Positions 32,613 to 41,654 of a stretch of DNA of 64,000 nucleotides are shown in pieces. Origin of the DNA: Paenibacillus tundrae (GTDB lineage Bacteria > Bacillota > Bacilli > Paenibacillales > Paenibacillaceae); contig NZ_JAUSTI010000002.1 of the NCBI RefSeq assembly GCF_030812775.1, positions 434,001 to 498,000 on the forward strand. Reading direction: 5' to 3'. The position numbers were made by a program, and so were the translations under genes. Below the pieces are notes generated by a model, which saw only the letters and a program-made list of their open reading frames with translations, did not search any database and was not told where the DNA came from. Every line of letters starts with the position of its first letter. Within the stretch, counting starts at the first letter, position 1.

Positions 32613-32918
32613 TTAATTGGACAGTGGGTAGTCTGATACGATGACGTTCTCAATCCATCCATTAAGAGAAGCTACGAATGCTTGATGAGCAGGATGTGGC
32701 CCGTAGGCGCGCAAAGCCTGCTGATCTTCAAATGTTACTCTTAATCCAATCGTATAGCCTTGAATTCGGTCTGTCTCTTCCGTTTGATTAATACCTGCTG
32801 TCAATTCATGAATGCCCGGAATCTTCTCCTTCAGCGCCAACAATTGATCTACAAACTCCTGCTGCTTAGCCAGTGTGGTCTGATCGTTAAACTTAAAAAT
32901 AACTAAATGTTCGAACAC
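32613..32918 (-). CDS. Dabb (stress-responsive alpha/beta barrel) protein
   Basis: A 101-residue ferredoxin-like dimeric barrel protein. It shows FEHLVIFKFNDQ at the start, then the LLALKEKIPGIHELTAGIN segment, and ends in GPHPAHQAFVASLNGWIENVIVSDYPL. The start is GTG at 32918 with AAGGAGG seven bases upstream; the first beta strand begins immediately after it. Family members bind small aromatic or polyketide-like ligands, or are stress-induced with no known activity. It is a single gene, divergent from the AraC regulator. Confidence 0.88.
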   Translation of the reverse strand: MFEHLVIFKFNDQTTLAKQQEFVDQLLALKEKIPGIHELTAGINQTEETDRIQGYTIGLRVTFEDQQALRAYGPHPAHQAFVASLNGWIENVIVSDYPLSN

Positions 32919-33078
32919 GTTAATTCCTCCTTTGTCTGCCTTGAAGCATAGCTTGTTCGTAGTTAATCGTTTACAATCTAAGATGCTCAAATTGTAATGT
33001 AAACCGCAATATCATTCAAGAAAATTCCTTCTTCTCCCTTTATACTATCCATAACTTACTAGAAAGAAGGTACAGCAT

Positions 33079-33927
33079 ATGACACGTGAAGTGCGAACCG
33101 TCGTTTATGATACAGATCTGCAATTGGAAGCCTATCAATTCGAAGGTATTATGCAAAAATTCCCGAATCATTTTCATGACTATTACGTCATCGGTTTTAT
33201 TGAGCAAGGCAAACGCTATCTCGCCTGCAATAACAAGGAATATATACTGAACAGTGGTGATGTGATTATTTTCAATCCGCAGGATCCTCATGCCTGTGAA
33301 GGGATAGACGGTAGAACTTTGGACTATCGATGCATCAACATCCAACCTGAGGTGATGAGAACATATGTACAGGAAATAACCGGTCAAGACTACCTTCCCC
33401 GGTTTACAGAACCAGTGCTGTATCAGAGTGAACTCTGCACATCATTACATGAATTACATTTGATGATCCTGGAAGGTCAATCCGACTTCCATAAGGAAGA
33501 AGCATTGTTAATGCTATTGGATCAATTGATCAGAGATCATGCGGATGCGCTGCCCCCATTAGCGTCACAGGATCTCACTTCAGAAATCAGACGTGTCTGC
33601 GAGTACATGGAAGCTCATTATATGGAGCCGATTGTGCTAGATCAGTTTGTCGAGATGACAGGTCTGAGCAAATATCACTTGTTACGCTTATTTACAACCC
33701 AAAAAGGTATTTCACCTTATCGCTACCTGGAAACGATTCGCATTAGTCATGCCAAGAAGCAGCTTGAACAAGGTGCACTCCCCATTGAAGTTGCTACAAG
33801 GACAGGCTTTAGTGACCAGAGTCACTTTACGAATTTTTTCAAAAAACTGATTGGGCTCACCCCTCGGCAGTATAAACGCATTTTTAATCATGAAGCTAGC
33901 GCCAGCGCTAAGAAAGATAGCATATGA
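33079..33927 (+). CDS. AraC-family regulator (cupin plus HTH)
   Basis: A 282-residue transcription regulator. The N-terminal cupin sensor (about 10-150) includes NHFHDYYVIGFIEQGKRYL and GDVIIFNPQDPHAC. The C-terminal double helix-turn-helix (about 180-275) includes LVEM-like FVEMTGLSKYHLLRLF and GFSDQSHFTNFFKKLIGLTPRQYK. It overlaps the downstream EamA exporter gene by 4 bp, so the two are co-transcribed and it probably controls that transporter. AAGAAGG lies before the ATG. Confidence 0.92.
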   Translation: MTREVRTVVYDTDLQLEAYQFEGIMQKFPNHFHDYYVIGFIEQGKRYLACNNKEYILNSGDVIIFNPQDPHACEGIDGRTLDYRCINIQPEVMRTYVQEITGQDYLPRFTEPVLYQSELCTSLHELHLMILEGQSDFHKEEALLMLLDQLIRDHADALPPLASQDLTSEIRRVCEYMEAHYMEPIVLDQFVEMTGLSKYHLLRLFTTQKGISPYRYLETIRISHAKKQLEQGALPIEVATRTGFSDQSHFTNFFKKLIGLTPRQYKRIFNHEASASAKKDSI

Positions 33928-34868
33928 TGACACATGAACGTCAGCTCTCAACTGGGCATCTGCTTGCTCTATTTACAATACTCATCTGGGGAACAACATT
34001 TGTCACTACCAAACTCCTGCTGATCGATTTCACGCCTGTGGAAGTATTGTTCTTTCGTTTCGTCATCGGTTATGTTGTTTTGTTGCTGCTGTATTCCAAA
34101 CGTATACCCTTGGTCTCATTAAGAGAAGAAATGCTATTTGGAGCCGCAGGTTTGTGCGGGGTGACCCTTTATTTTCTCATCGAAAATATGGCCTTAACAT
34201 ACACACTTGCATCGAATGTAGGGATCATTGTCAGCATCGCGCCATTTTTCACTGCTGTACTTGCACACTTTTTCCTTCATGGAGAGCGTCTGAATCGCTC
34301 CTTTGCACTAGGATTCGTCATTGCACTATCTGGCATCATACTTATTAGCTTGAATGGCAGTTTTGTTCTGAAGCTGAACCCCATTGGAGATATTCTCGCT
34401 TTTCTTGCACCTATCGTCTGGGCAATCTACTCCGTTCTCATGCGCAAAATCGGCGCTTTACCCTATCATACAATCGGTGCAACACGCAAAGTATTCTTCT
34501 ATGGCATAGCGTTCATGCTGCCAACTTTGTTTATGTTTGATTTTGACCTTAGGCTGGTGCGTTTCGCTAACATGAACAATCTTGCCAATCTTCTGTTTCT
34601 GGGTATAGGAGCCTCTGCACTCTGCTTTGTCACTTGGAACCGAGCTGTACGGGTACTTGGTGCCGTGAAAACGAGCATTTATATTTATCTTGTACCTGTA
34701 ATTACAGTCGTTGCATCTGCACTCATTCTGGACGAAATGATGACTTGGGTTACCATCCTGGGGGTTGTACTAACTTTGCTTGGATCTTACTTATCCGAAA
34801 AAGGAGGTAAAGGTCATGTGGACATTTCAAGTAATGAAGCTGGAAATTCCGCTAGTCGATCATTGTAA
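33924..34868 (+). CDS. EamA/DMT-superfamily transporter
   Basis: A 314-residue membrane protein of the drug/metabolite transporter superfamily with ten predicted helices in two EamA repeats. The first helix contains TILIWGTTFVTTKLLL and the second repeat starts near ILAFLAPIVWAIYSVLMRK. The start overlaps the AraC gene (ATGA). The 3' end overlaps the convergent rluF gene by 9 bp, with no room for a terminator between them. The substrate is unknown; the operonic AraC regulator suggests an inducible exporter. Confidence 0.9.
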   Translation: MMTHERQLSTGHLLALFTILIWGTTFVTTKLLLIDFTPVEVLFFRFVIGYVVLLLLYSKRIPLVSLREEMLFGAAGLCGVTLYFLIENMALTYTLASNVGIIVSIAPFFTAVLAHFFLHGERLNRSFALGFVIALSGIILISLNGSFVLKLNPIGDILAFLAPIVWAIYSVLMRKIGALPYHTIGATRKVFFYGIAFMLPTLFMFDFDLRLVRFANMNNLANLLFLGIGASALCFVTWNRAVRVLGAVKTSIYIYLVPVITVVASALILDEMMTWVTILGVVLTLLGSYLSEKGGKGHVDISSNEAGNSASRSL

Positions 34869-35552
34869 TAGGGAAAGAAGGTTGTCCAATTCTGTTGGCT
34901 CCAGATGTCTCCATTCCCCTCTTTGCAGATGATCGAGCGTAATATTCATAATGCGTACCCGCTCCAGCTTCATAACTCTGTATCCCAGTGTTTTGCACAT
35001 GCGCCGGATCTGCAAATTGAGCCCTTGTGTCAATATGATACGAAAAACCAATTCATCCTCACGATACACCTCGCAAGGCTTGGTAACGACATTTAGAATC
35101 TCGACTCCCGCCGACATCGCATGGATAAACTCTTCTGTTAGAGGCTTATCAACAGTTACGATATACTCCTTCTCGTGATTATGCTCAGAGCGCATCATTT
35201 TGTTAACGATATCTCCATCATTGGTTAATAAAATCAAGCCCTCTGAGGCTTTGTCGAGTCTACCAACAGCAAAAATTCGTGAGGGGTAATTGACATATTC
35301 AATAATATTACCCGCAACGCTCTCGGCAGCCGTACATACAATGCCAATAGGCTTATTCAGTGCTATGTATACACGTTCACGTTCTTCCCTAGGAATTTCT
35401 TGTCCATCGATGAGCACGATATCACTTGCCTCAACGTCAGCACCCTTTTCACAGACTTCTCCATTGATCGTAATGCGTCCAGCAGCAATCAAGCGATCGG
35501 TTTCTCGGCGTGAGCAGTAACCCGTCTTACTGATATATTTGTTAATTCTCAT
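34860..35552 (-). CDS. rluF: 23S rRNA pseudouridine synthase RluF-like
   Basis: A 230-residue pseudouridine synthase of the RsuA/RluF group. The N-terminal S4 domain (MRINKYISKTGYCSRRETDR) is followed by the catalytic domain with GRLDKASEGLILLTNDG, in which the Asp is catalytic, and the RluF-type segment TQGLNLQIRRMC. E. coli RluF modifies U2604 of 23S rRNA; the exact target here is inferred. The start at 35552 is given by the S4 domain and upstream GGTGGAG. It converges on the EamA gene with a small overlap. Confidence 0.9.
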   Translation of the reverse strand: MRINKYISKTGYCSRRETDRLIAAGRITINGEVCEKGADVEASDIVLIDGQEIPREERERVYIALNKPIGIVCTAAESVAGNIIEYVNYPSRIFAVGRLDKASEGLILLTNDGDIVNKMMRSEHNHEKEYIVTVDKPLTEEFIHAMSAGVEILNVVTKPCEVYREDELVFRIILTQGLNLQIRRMCKTLGYRVMKLERVRIMNITLDHLQRGEWRHLEPTELDNLLSLLQ

Positions 35553-35713
35553 GCTCCACCATCCTTTATCATTGAAAACGAACTTTATCAACGCCCATTT
35601 AGTACCTTGTACTGATTTCCATTCGTGTCTTAGCCTTATATAATTTATAGAAACGATACTATTCACCCTTATGTATAAGAGCGCTAACCTAATGTTCATT
35701 GAGAGGAGATTTT

Positions 35714-36598
35714 ATGGACAAGAAGTTACTTAAGACTTTGAAGAAATTATATCATTACTCGAATGGTGTGTACGACCGCGAACGTCAAGTTACATTGTAC
35801 CAGGTTGATACACTGACTGCTGCAGAACAAGAACTCTTGCAAGTTCACAATTGGAATGTGAATGACATCGTACAGATCGAACATGATGTCATTATAGACA
35901 AGCTGGTTGCTCTACAACAAAATGAGAGCCTCTCCTGGCGTACAATTACCGATGCTTTTATTGCGGGAGTAGGCGGCAGTTATCCGAGGGGCATTTCGGC
36001 ACTTGCAAGCTACCATATGATGATTCATACCACTCCGCATACATACAAAGAAGCCGAGAAGTTTCTCATGTGCAAAGTCTGCGGGTTTAGCCACAGCGAC
36101 CAAGGCTGGGAGAACATCTCTTGGATTCGCTATGCGATCCACTTGGGGAATTATTATGGAAGCACTAGCCGTGGTGCTTATGTGGATTTGTACGAAATCA
36201 TACACCTGCTGGAGAATACACCGATTACACCAACAGCAGACGATATCAACATTTTCAATCAATTGCTTGTCAGCCTAGATGAGGCGACTGATGATGAATC
36301 TCCGGGAAAATATGAGAAACGTCTCACCTCGAATAAGTTCATTAAAGGTACACCTGGAATCCGGCGTGGTATACTGCAATCTCTAGCCATGGTAGGGGTT
36401 ATACCCAATCAGAAGTTGAGTCTCAGTCCAAACCATTGGACAAATGTCGAGGATCTTCACCTTGCGGGGTTAGAATTAAACAATACCAGCGGCCGTTCAG
36501 ACATGGAAATGCCTTGGGCAGGCTGGAGAGGAAAACTCGGTGTCGATTGGAACCATGCGAAGCAGCTCTTTGGTTATGCCATCCAAGATAAATCTTAA
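35714..36598 (+). CDS. Hypothetical protein of unknown family
   Basis: A 294-residue soluble protein that I do not recognise. It begins MDKKLLKTLKKLYHYSNGVY, has a repeated-looking helical middle with FLMCKVCGFSHSDQGWENISW (a lone CxxC followed by a histidine), and a C-terminal region with GTPGIRRGILQSLAMVGVI and MPWAGWRGKLGVDW. No signal peptide or membrane helix is visible. GAGAGGAG lies five bases before the ATG. It is 74 bp upstream of a DUF1963-like gene on the same strand, and the two may form an operon. Confidence 0.75.
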   Translation: MDKKLLKTLKKLYHYSNGVYDRERQVTLYQVDTLTAAEQELLQVHNWNVNDIVQIEHDVIIDKLVALQQNESLSWRTITDAFIAGVGGSYPRGISALASYHMMIHTTPHTYKEAEKFLMCKVCGFSHSDQGWENISWIRYAIHLGNYYGSTSRGAYVDLYEIIHLLENTPITPTADDINIFNQLLVSLDEATDDESPGKYEKRLTSNKFIKGTPGIRRGILQSLAMVGVIPNQKLSLSPNHWTNVEDLHLAGLELNNTSGRSDMEMPWAGWRGKLGVDWNHAKQLFGYAIQDKS

Positions 36599-36672
36599 AC
36601 CTACCGATATTTTCACTTTCCACTGCAAGCAAGACATTGAAGCCACTGTACTCACAATTAAGGAGCTTGATG

Positions 36673-37305
36673 ATGAACCAAGTCACGAAAATGACATTTG
36701 AACTCAATCATGCCAATGAAGATTCAGGAATATGGATCGGCGGTGACAAAGCATACGTCCAAGAGTGGCCCCTTAATCCAGAGGGTGCCCCTTTAATTCA
36801 TCTCTTTTCAATCGATTGTAATCAACTTGCCAAGCATGTACCTCCTGCCTCTTTGCCAGCAGATACGTTCATCTCGGTATTCTCCACCTATTCGGCAGCA
36901 GATTATTTTCTGGATCAAGTAACCTATACCGGGGACGAGCTGGAGTGGAATGAGAACATATTGGGTGGCTATACATATGTCTCAGTAACCCCCTCTTCTA
37001 TGATGTCCGACAGCCCTAATACAGGCATTCCGTTGTGCGGAATAACATTCTCAGAAATTGAACTAGGCGAGCATGATTTTCCTGCATTTTCATTTCTTAC
37101 CTCAAGCCCACCTAAGGGCATGCACGGAATCTCACATCTAATAGTCCATTACGATATCGTATGTCAGATCTATTCGGGTGATTTCCCGGCACCATACCAA
37201 GATATATTAGGACTTTCCGATGCGAATGGATACTTGTTGTTGCGCAACGATAACTCGTCAACCGAAGCGTTACTAGCAGGAATTTTCTTTGTGCAGACTG
37301 CTTAA
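36673..37305 (+). CDS. Possible YwqG/DUF1963-like protein
   Basis: A 210-residue soluble acidic protein. Segments such as QEWPLNPEGAPLIHLFSIDC, FISVFSTYSAADYFLDQVTY and a C-terminal DANGYLLLRNDNSS recall the layout of YwqG-type DUF1963 proteins (substrate: unknown). The resemblance is weak and rests on pattern memory. The start at 36673 is seven bases after AAGGAG; a tandem ATG lies at 36670. DUF1963 proteins commonly occur next to toxin or immunity genes. It follows the unknown gene at 35714-36598 on the same strand. Confidence 0.5.
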   Translation: MNQVTKMTFELNHANEDSGIWIGGDKAYVQEWPLNPEGAPLIHLFSIDCNQLAKHVPPASLPADTFISVFSTYSAADYFLDQVTYTGDELEWNENILGGYTYVSVTPSSMMSDSPNTGIPLCGITFSEIELGEHDFPAFSFLTSSPPKGMHGISHLIVHYDIVCQIYSGDFPAPYQDILGLSDANGYLLLRNDNSSTEALLAGIFFVQTA

Positions 37306-37368
37306 ATCGTGTCTGTAAACTCGCTAGATTTAAAACTCAAATTTACCGTTTAATCTTATAATTAGAAT

Positions 37369-37417
37369 GAAAAACAACCCAAACGGCCTCAATTCACACG
37401 AATTGGAGCTGTTTGGG
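37369..37417 (-). terminator. Intrinsic terminator, probably for the YjfB-like gene
   Basis: A long stem (CCCAAACAGCTCCAATTC with GAATTGAGGCCGTTTGGG, loop GTGT) is followed on the minus strand by TTGTTTTTC. It lies between convergent genes and may also serve the plus-strand gene, although the T-tract is better on the minus side. Confidence 0.75.
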
Positions 37418-37470
37418 CTTGCTTGCTGCAGTTTGATACGAATGGAGTTAACCATACATTGGAATATTGT

Positions 37471-37650
37471 TTATACAGAAATATCCAGTGTTCCTCCCAA
37501 ATTGGGATGCGGAGCTGCTGATTTCAACATTTCAGTCATTTGCTGACCTTGCTGTTGCGCAAGATCTTTAGTCATGGACATGACTTGCAAGCCTGCGGAT
37601 TGTTTAACCGATGCTTGACTCATGACTACAGACAATGCTGCGATATCCAT
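37471..37650 (-). CDS. YjfB-family putative motility protein
   Basis: A 59-residue protein with the pattern of the YjfB family: MDIAALSVVMSQASVKQSAG, then QVMSMTKDLAQQQGQQMTEML and a C-terminal HPNLGGTLDISV. Members are often described as putative motility proteins on the basis of regulation, with no biochemical role known. AAGGAG lies eight bases before the ATG at 37650. Confidence 0.85.
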   Translation of the reverse strand: MDIAALSVVMSQASVKQSAGLQVMSMTKDLAQQQGQQMTEMLKSAAPHPNLGGTLDISV

Positions 37651-37858
37651 ATTCCACACTCCTTTCGTCTTTAGGCTGTTGAACGTACATCTTATATATC
37701 GGACAGAGATGTCGAAATGATGAAGAAATGAATCGGTTATGTTGTTCTTTATTATGTTTTCGCTGTTCCTAGATCTGTTCTTCGTGCTATAGTTTTAATA
37801 ACTAAAAATCATCTCTAATGATCAAAATAAGTTAAAATCACAACAGGGAGAGATATAT

Positions 37859-37960
37859 ATGAATGGCAAAAAATTCACGCTCATATTCACGGTAGTAAGT
37901 ATTATCATTGTAGGTGCAATGGTTGGCGCATTGGTTGCAATTGTTCGTATGTCCAATTAA
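37859..37960 (+). CDS. 33-residue single-pass membrane peptide
   Basis: A short reading frame of 33 codons with GGGAGAG six bases before the ATG. The product starts MNGKKFTLIFTVVSIIIVG, continues through a hydrophobic helix (residues about 7-29) and ends RMSN, so it is a basic-inside, single-span peptide. It lies in a 315-bp gap otherwise without genes, between yjfB and a convergent small gene that starts 5 bp beyond its stop. I do not recognise a family. Confidence 0.6.
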   Translation: MNGKKFTLIFTVVSIIIVGAMVGALVAIVRMSN

Positions 37961-37965
37961 TGAAT

Positions 37966-38229
37966 TCACCCTAAATACTTCAATTCTCCATTCTCGCTTT
38001 TTACCCTTAGAACGACTTTGGCATTAACGTATTCTGGTGGCTGAATGAATTCCTGACGGATCTCTGCCATCAGTTCCTTAATGACCTCTTCGACTTCCCC
38101 TAACGTGGTATCTCTCGATACCAGTTTTGTGCGAACAATCTCATTTTGGCGATAGGCCTCGGAATACCCCTCATGACCTTCTAATCCAAAGGCCGTAATT
38201 TCGAATTCCATTTTCATCAGATCCGACAT
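37966..38229 (-). CDS. Small hypothetical protein
   Basis: An 87-residue acidic protein, MSDLMKMEFEITAFGLEGHE, then two likely helices (TLGEVEEVIKELMAEIRQEF) and a C-terminal strand region (AKVVLRVKSENGELKYLG). Not recognised. The ribosome binding site AGGAAGG is 11 bases from the ATG at 38229. It ends 5 bp from the stop of the convergent 33-residue peptide gene. Confidence 0.65.
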   Translation of the reverse strand: MSDLMKMEFEITAFGLEGHEGYSEAYRQNEIVRTKLVSRDTTLGEVEEVIKELMAEIRQEFIQPPEYVNAKVVLRVKSENGELKYLG

Positions 38230-38313
38230 TCATTCATCAACCTTCCTCTCAACATAGATGAGTGGCATGTAGCTCCAATTGTCTTTGCACTCACTAGACT
38301 CACAATATAAGAG

Positions 38314-39189
38314 CTATCCCTCAATTAATCCGTACTTCACAAAAGTATGGTATAATCCGTCCTCTAGGACGGTTTCCGTAACATCATCTGCAATCGCTTT
38401 TAACCCAGGCTTCGCATTGCCCATCGCAACACCTACGTGACAGAATTCTAACATCTCCACATCATTCATCCCATCACCAATCGCAATGGTGTCTTCTCGG
38501 CTTATGCCTACATGTTCGATCAGATCAGCGATCGCTGAAGCCTTGTGCACACCCAGTATCGTGAGTTCTCCACTACCTTCTCCAAAGATCGGCACGGTGC
38601 ATTGAATGACTCCGAACTTTCCATCAAACTCCTGCTTAATGCGTTCAAACGGTACTATAGGATTCTCCAGAAAACAAACCTTATTGACATCATGCTTGTA
38701 CAGATCTGTCTCACCATAGGTGATCCCTGCAATAAATGGATGAGGCTGCTGTTCTTTTTTGGCTCGTGCTGACGGATCATTGTCTATGTCGCCATATATG
38801 CGTCGCTCAAGGTGACCTTGCAGATTCCGGCTGCCATACAGTGCAGAGTTTGATTCCAGAAAGAAATCAATGTCATGTTCGTTGAAGAAATCAACCATCT
38901 GGCGTACAGCTTCGACTGTAACCTTTTTGTGATATAACACCTGTTCGCCAAATTCCACATAGCCGCCGCCTGCACCAATCAAGCCATCAAACCCCACTTC
39001 CCAGATCGCATCATAGACCTCCGCCTTGGAACGACCTGTACAAAGATAGAGAAGATGCCCATTCTCGCGTGCCTGTTGACAAGCTTCTCGCGCTGATAGC
39101 GGAATGTTCCCTTCGTCATCTACCAACGTACCATCGATATCAATAAACACCATTTTAGGTTTCACTGTGTTCTGATTCATTCTCTTCAT
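38314..39189 (-). CDS. Cof-type HAD hydrolase
   Basis: A 291-residue HAD phosphatase of subfamily IIB (Cof). Motif I is FIDIDGTLVDD, motif II TGRS, and the C-terminal motif III/IV block is KASAIADLI...IAIGDGMNDVEMLEF with VGVAMGNAKP. The large C2 cap domain lies between. Such enzymes dephosphorylate sugar phosphates or flavin/pyridoxal phosphates; the substrate is not predictable. The start at 39189 has GAGGG eight bases upstream; in-frame ATGs lie at 39204 and 39180. Confidence 0.9.
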   Translation of the reverse strand: MKRMNQNTVKPKMVFIDIDGTLVDDEGNIPLSAREACQQARENGHLLYLCTGRSKAEVYDAIWEVGFDGLIGAGGGYVEFGEQVLYHKKVTVEAVRQMVDFFNEHDIDFFLESNSALYGSRNLQGHLERRIYGDIDNDPSARAKKEQQPHPFIAGITYGETDLYKHDVNKVCFLENPIVPFERIKQEFDGKFGVIQCTVPIFGEGSGELTILGVHKASAIADLIEHVGISREDTIAIGDGMNDVEMLEFCHVGVAMGNAKPGLKAIADDVTETVLEDGLYHTFVKYGLIEG

Positions 39190-39239
39190 CTCGTTATCCC
39201 TCATTGTGTAAGTCTATAGTTTGTAAATACGATAATGAG

Positions 39240-39692
39240 TTATCTTGGCGTGCGTTCGTCAATCAACCTCTCCAAAAATGCAGCAAAAGAATCAGCATAC
39301 ACTTCAGGTTCTCCATTTAAGTAGTCAAGCCTCATTACCTTGTATTCCCCATTGGCATCTGCTGTTCGAACATCGAAATAATATATTTCATCCTCATCCG
39401 GGACAAAGAGCTCCAGCTTCCCTTCCCGCTTCGCATCTTCATCAGCAAGACGATATATATACAAAATATCCGTATCGGCGTATTCTCGGTGTTCGGGAGG
39501 AGATATCGTAAGAATACCTGTCCCACTTAGGTGAGCTACACCATAATTCAGCAGCCACCAGCGATAGGAAGGTGGTAATGGAAAACCAAGCTCCTGTTCA
39601 ACTTCAACAATCCAGCTCTCTTGAACTTGACGGTTCGGAAACCAACGTATGACTTGGGTATGCTCCAGTTTCTCAATTAGACTCGTATACAT
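39240..39692 (-). CDS. SMI1/KNR4 (SUKH) family protein
   Basis: A 150-residue protein with the SUKH pattern: SWIVEVEQELGFPLPPSYRWWLLNYG, then GILTISPPE and the C-terminal ADSFAAFLERLIDE helix. SUKH proteins are widespread immunity proteins for polymorphic toxins, though solitary copies with unknown roles are common in Paenibacillus. GGGGGAG precedes the ATG at 39692. No toxin gene is adjacent. Confidence 0.88.
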   Translation of the reverse strand: MYTSLIEKLEHTQVIRWFPNRQVQESWIVEVEQELGFPLPPSYRWWLLNYGVAHLSGTGILTISPPEHREYADTDILYIYRLADEDAKREGKLELFVPDEDEIYYFDVRTADANGEYKVMRLDYLNGEPEVYADSFAAFLERLIDERTPR

Positions 39693-39744
39693 AGATAACT
39701 CCCCCAACTCGTGATATTAGGTTAATAAAGAACGTTCGTAAACA

Positions 39745-40278
39745 TTAAGTCAATTCGACCTTGCCTGCTGGCTTATCCATATGTACAGTCTGCCAGTCAT
39801 CGTTCTGTTCCGTAATAATGGTAAATCCTTGACGTTTCCAAAAATCTACAGCACCAGGTAAAAAGTGATGTGTATGTAAGTACAGCGTTGTGTACCTCAA
39901 GTCACTCACCCTGTTTTCCAAGGCTTGTAACATCATCGAACCAATACCATATCTGCGATATGCAGGATCGACATAACATTTCACGATCTCGGCTGCGGAC
40001 TCCTGTGGATATCGCCCCTGTATTGCTTCAATTCGATCATCATATGGGAGAATTCCGATAGAACCAACGATCTGACCTTCACCCACCGTAGCCACCAAGA
40101 AAATAGCATCTGTGGACTCCATATAATGTGCACTGAATTGCTCAAAATCTAGAGGTAATCTCGCGTGATCCAACATTGGAAACACTTCACGACGAACTCG
40201 CATGGCAAAATCAATGGCTTCCTGAATCTGATGCACCTGAACAGGCGCTACTGTCGGTTTAATCAGAAATTGTGTCAA
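39745..40278 (-). CDS. GNAT-family N-acetyltransferase
   Basis: A 177-residue acetyltransferase. The acetyl-CoA-binding region is IVKCYVDPAYRRYGIGSMML (motif A with RRYGIG), preceded by FLVATVGEGQIVGSIGI. The C-terminal part FLPGAVDFWKRQGFTII is typical of the fold. The start appears to be TTG at 40278, with AAGGAA about 11 bases upstream. The substrate is unknown. It is 52 bp upstream of the SUKH gene on the same strand. Confidence 0.85.
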   Translation of the reverse strand: MTQFLIKPTVAPVQVHQIQEAIDFAMRVRREVFPMLDHARLPLDFEQFSAHYMESTDAIFLVATVGEGQIVGSIGILPYDDRIEAIQGRYPQESAAEIVKCYVDPAYRRYGIGSMMLQALENRVSDLRYTTLYLHTHHFLPGAVDFWKRQGFTIITEQNDDWQTVHMDKPAGKVELT

Positions 40279-40493
40279 AACATTCCACGTTCCTTATCTC
40301 TGTATTTGGAGCTCATTGCTGGCACTTCTCAGAAGCTGTTCGTGCCGATCTGCTCTTCCATCCATCTTACCGAATTCCAATCATCCTATCAATCTACTGC
40401 ACATCTAACCAAATTGATAGAGCACCCACGCCATCTAATAGATTCTGCATACGATAAGTCGTATCACAATCCAAATTAGAGGGGGAATCTTCC

Positions 40494-41654
40494 ATGTGGT
40501 TATGGATCAGCATCAGTGCAGTAACGATTATGATGATAACCTGGTTCGTTTATCATTATGTGGATCATATGACAGAAAGTAAGTTTCATCCTCACGCTCC
40601 CAAGCAGCTCTTAGTCAAATTTAAAGAAGGGACAACCCCCGACGAGATGCATACGCTTCACCGGAAAGGTAGATGTAACGTTGCTGAAACGTATGAAGAT
40701 ATGGGGTGGTACCGTCTGGAATCTCGTAAAAACATGCATCGTATGCTGAAACATTACAAGGATCATGAACTGATCGAGCATGCGGAACCCAATTATTACG
40801 TTAATGCCTCTTTCACGCCAAACGACCCATACTTCCCTTACCAGTATAATCTACCAAAAATCAATGCCCCTGCTGCCTGGGATATTAATCAGAGCAACAG
40901 CACGATCAAAATTGCCATCATTGATACAGGCGTGCAACTAAATCATCCTGAACTTGCCGCCAAGCTCCTCCCCGGTTATGACTATGTTGATTATGATAAT
41001 ATTCCTGAAGATGGCAACGGTCATGGTACCCATGTAGCTGGCATCGCTGCAGCGATCACCAATAACGGTACCGGAATTGCAGGCGTTGCACCCCTGGCCT
41101 CCATCGTTCCACTTCGCGTACTGGATAACAACGGACAAGGAACGATGGGTAATGTGGGTAACGGGCTTGTCTTTGCAGCCAACAATGGTGTTCAAGTGAT
41201 CAATTTAAGTTTGGGTGGTCCGATGGGTGAAGCATTCCTTCAAGCTGCCGTGCAGTACGCATGGGATCGAGGTGCTGTGATTATCGCTGCGGCAGGTAAT
41301 GACAATACATCTTATCCGATTGTACCTGCGTCCTATCCTAACGTCATTGCGGTTGCTTCAACTAACCCTTCTGATCTAAAATCTAACTTCTCCAACTATG
41401 GCTCTTGGGTTGACATGGCTGCACCGGGAGATACCATCTTATCCACATACCTTGGCAGCTCTTATGCTTACCTAAGCGGAACATCAATGGCGGCTCCGCA
41501 CGTAGCCGGAGTAGCTGCTTTGCTCGCTTCCAAAGGTAAAACAAACGCACAGATACGGGATGCCCTCTGCTTCGCTTCCGATCCTGTATCGGGTTCAGGT
41601 GTATACTGGCAGTATGGACGGTTGAACGCCTACCAGAGCCTGCAAGTACCATAA
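40494..41654 (+). CDS. Subtilisin-like serine protease (S8, thermitase-type)
   Basis: A 386-residue S8 protease. An N-terminal hydrophobic segment (WISISAVTIMMITWFVYHYV) acts as a signal or membrane anchor, followed by a propeptide (about 35-105, LLVKFKEGTTPDEM) and the catalytic domain. The triad is Asp in IAIIDTGVQ, His in GHGTHVAGIAA and Ser in SGTSMAAPHVAG. NPxY-type maturation cannot be judged. Strong similarity to thermitase-like enzymes. GAGGGGG lies eight bases before the ATG. It is a single plus-strand gene in a minus-strand neighbourhood. Confidence 0.94.
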   Translation: MWLWISISAVTIMMITWFVYHYVDHMTESKFHPHAPKQLLVKFKEGTTPDEMHTLHRKGRCNVAETYEDMGWYRLESRKNMHRMLKHYKDHELIEHAEPNYYVNASFTPNDPYFPYQYNLPKINAPAAWDINQSNSTIKIAIIDTGVQLNHPELAAKLLPGYDYVDYDNIPEDGNGHGTHVAGIAAAITNNGTGIAGVAPLASIVPLRVLDNNGQGTMGNVGNGLVFAANNGVQVINLSLGGPMGEAFLQAAVQYAWDRGAVIIAAAGNDNTSYPIVPASYPNVIAVASTNPSDLKSNFSNYGSWVDMAAPGDTILSTYLGSSYAYLSGTSMAAPHVAGVAALLASKGKTNAQIRDALCFASDPVSGSGVYWQYGRLNAYQSLQVP

